Source: Pseudomonadota bacterium
GTDB taxonomy: Bacteria; Pseudomonadota; Gammaproteobacteria; CALCKW01
DNA length: 49,013 nucleotides
NCBI GenBank assembly: GCA_039196715.1
Contig: JBCCUP010000031.1
Span: 1-49,013 of the forward strand
Reading direction: 5' to 3'
A program made the position numbers and the translations under genes. This document shows positions 48,596 to 49,013 of this stretch, piece after piece; the stretch's first letter is position 1, and each line of letters opens with the position of its first letter. Under the pieces are notes generated by a model, which was not told the DNA's origin, searched no databases, and saw only the letters and a list, made by a program, of their open reading frames with translations.

Positions 48596-49013
48596 ATGGT
48601 TTCTCCGACGCGTTTCTGTTTTTCCCTGCTCGCTCTGGCCGTCTTGGCTGCCTGCGACGGCGACATCGACCCACGCACGGTCCAGTTGGGACAGGCGCCT
48701 CCATCGGACGACTACGAACACGCGGTGCCTGACACCTCCGCCGGTGGCGGTGGTGGTGGCGACACGGGCGGTGGCGACACTGGGGGAGGCGGAGACGGCA
48801 GCGGCGGTGGCGCAGGTGCCGGCACGGGAACCGGCGGCGTCGAACCCGGTCCTGGCGGCGATGGCGGCGGCGGCGGCGGCGATGGCGGCGGCGGCGATGG
48901 CGATGGCGGCGTTGGCGGCGATGGCGATGGCGGCGATGGCGGCGGCGGCGATGGCGGCGGCGGCGATGGCGGCGATGGCGGCGGCGGCGATGGCGGCGAC
49001 GGCGGCGATGGCG
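48596..49013 (+). CDS. Lipoprotein with Gly/Asp-rich repeats (incomplete at the window edge)
   Basis: From ATG 48596 the frame opens with MVSPTRFCFSLLALAVLAAC, a signal peptide with a good lipobox (LAAC) and Cys20 followed by Asp. After about 50 residues the sequence becomes almost only Gly and Asp with a few Thr, Ala and Val, in GGDGGG-type units, and is still open at the window end (139 codons seen). The Asp after Cys20 is, in E. coli, an inner-membrane retention signal, though that rule is not universal. The Asp/Gly pattern could bind calcium or be a flexible linker. The function and the length of the rest cannot be seen. Confidence 0.7.
   Translation, partial: MVSPTRFCFSLLALAVLAACDGDIDPRTVQLGQAPPSDDYEHAVPDTSAGGGGGGDTGGGDTGGGGDGSGGGAGAGTGTGGVEPGPGGDGGGGGGDGGGGDGDGGVGGDGDGGDGGGGDGGGGDGGDGGGGDGGDGGDG
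48733..49013 (+). repeat. GGCGAT/GGCGGC hexanucleotide-type tandem repeat in the lipoprotein gene
   Basis: From about 48,733 the DNA is built of GGC, GGT and GAT/GAC triplets; after 48,855 it is nearly regular GGCGAT-GGCGGC arrays up to the edge. Being multiples of three, gains and losses would keep the frame, so length polymorphism is expected. Such repeats also cause assembly breaks, and the window ends inside it. Confidence 0.85.

Noticed and set aside
48733-49013. CRISPR array or origin iterons at the right edge
   Set aside because: The repeats are short in-frame triplet/hexamer units inside an open coding frame, without spacers.

Overview
The window is about 49 kb of GC-rich chromosome from a gammaproteobacterium. 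The evidence is the gene set and its order: a uvrC-pgsA-tRNA-Gly(GCC) string, a two-domain ArgA, ubiX and a ubiH/F-like hydroxylase, yaeQ, a homodimeric-type aceE with aceF and lpdA, an N-terminally extended Mip/FkpA-type FKBP, and a HexR-like operator at gap. The genus cannot be named from the sequence alone. The sarcosine oxidase, betaine-type methyltransferase and hydroxyproline-type racemase genes fit a marine heterotroph that uses methylated amines and amino acids (inference).

Left end (1-3,080) is the only clearly accessory stretch. It is an eroded island beside the 3' end of tRNA-Gly: the first codons of an IS3-type transposase, a gene cut by that element, a tyrosine recombinase split by one in-frame amber codon, a few small overlapping phage-like reading frames, and the C-terminal half of a second, lambda-type integrase next to the tRNA.

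From 3,080 to 8,600 a minus-strand run reads yceD-rpmF-plsX-fabH-uvrC-pgsA-tRNA-Gly and ends in a clear terminator. It joins the start of the fatty-acid/phospholipid cluster directly to uvrC-pgsA, without fabD, fabG or acpP. From 8.7 to 22.1 kb come maf and pgi (+), then a two-domain HtrA/Deg7-like protease with a ubiH/F-like gene (-), argA (+), an overlapping yaeQ-caiB-ubiX-LON operon (-), asnS (+) and a Ser/Cys-type proline racemase family gene (-). From 22.4 to 31.8 kb: gap (-) with a HexR-like operator, a GNAT gene and mtaB (+), then aceE-aceF-lpdA (+). From 31.9 to 36.9 kb are single genes: DoxX, patatin-like, FKBP isomerase, upp, DUF599 and a YigB-like HAD phosphatase.

From 37.2 to 46.7 kb the genes share one-carbon and amino-acid metabolism: a homocysteine methyltransferase, heterotetrameric sarcosine oxidase soxBDAG, alanine dehydrogenase and a divergent Lrp/AsnC regulator. 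An outer-membrane-like orphan lies among them. The right end carries a TerC-family membrane protein, a DUF4344-like secreted protein with a broken HExxH motif, and the start of a lipoprotein that becomes a Gly/Asp hexanucleotide repeat running off the window.

I see no CRISPR array, no rRNA and no convincing new multi-gene system. The most interesting items are the double protease, the pseudo-metallopeptidase, the repeat lipoprotein, the amber-split recombinase in the tRNA-linked island, and the regulatory palindromes at gap, the racemase gene and ald/lrp.
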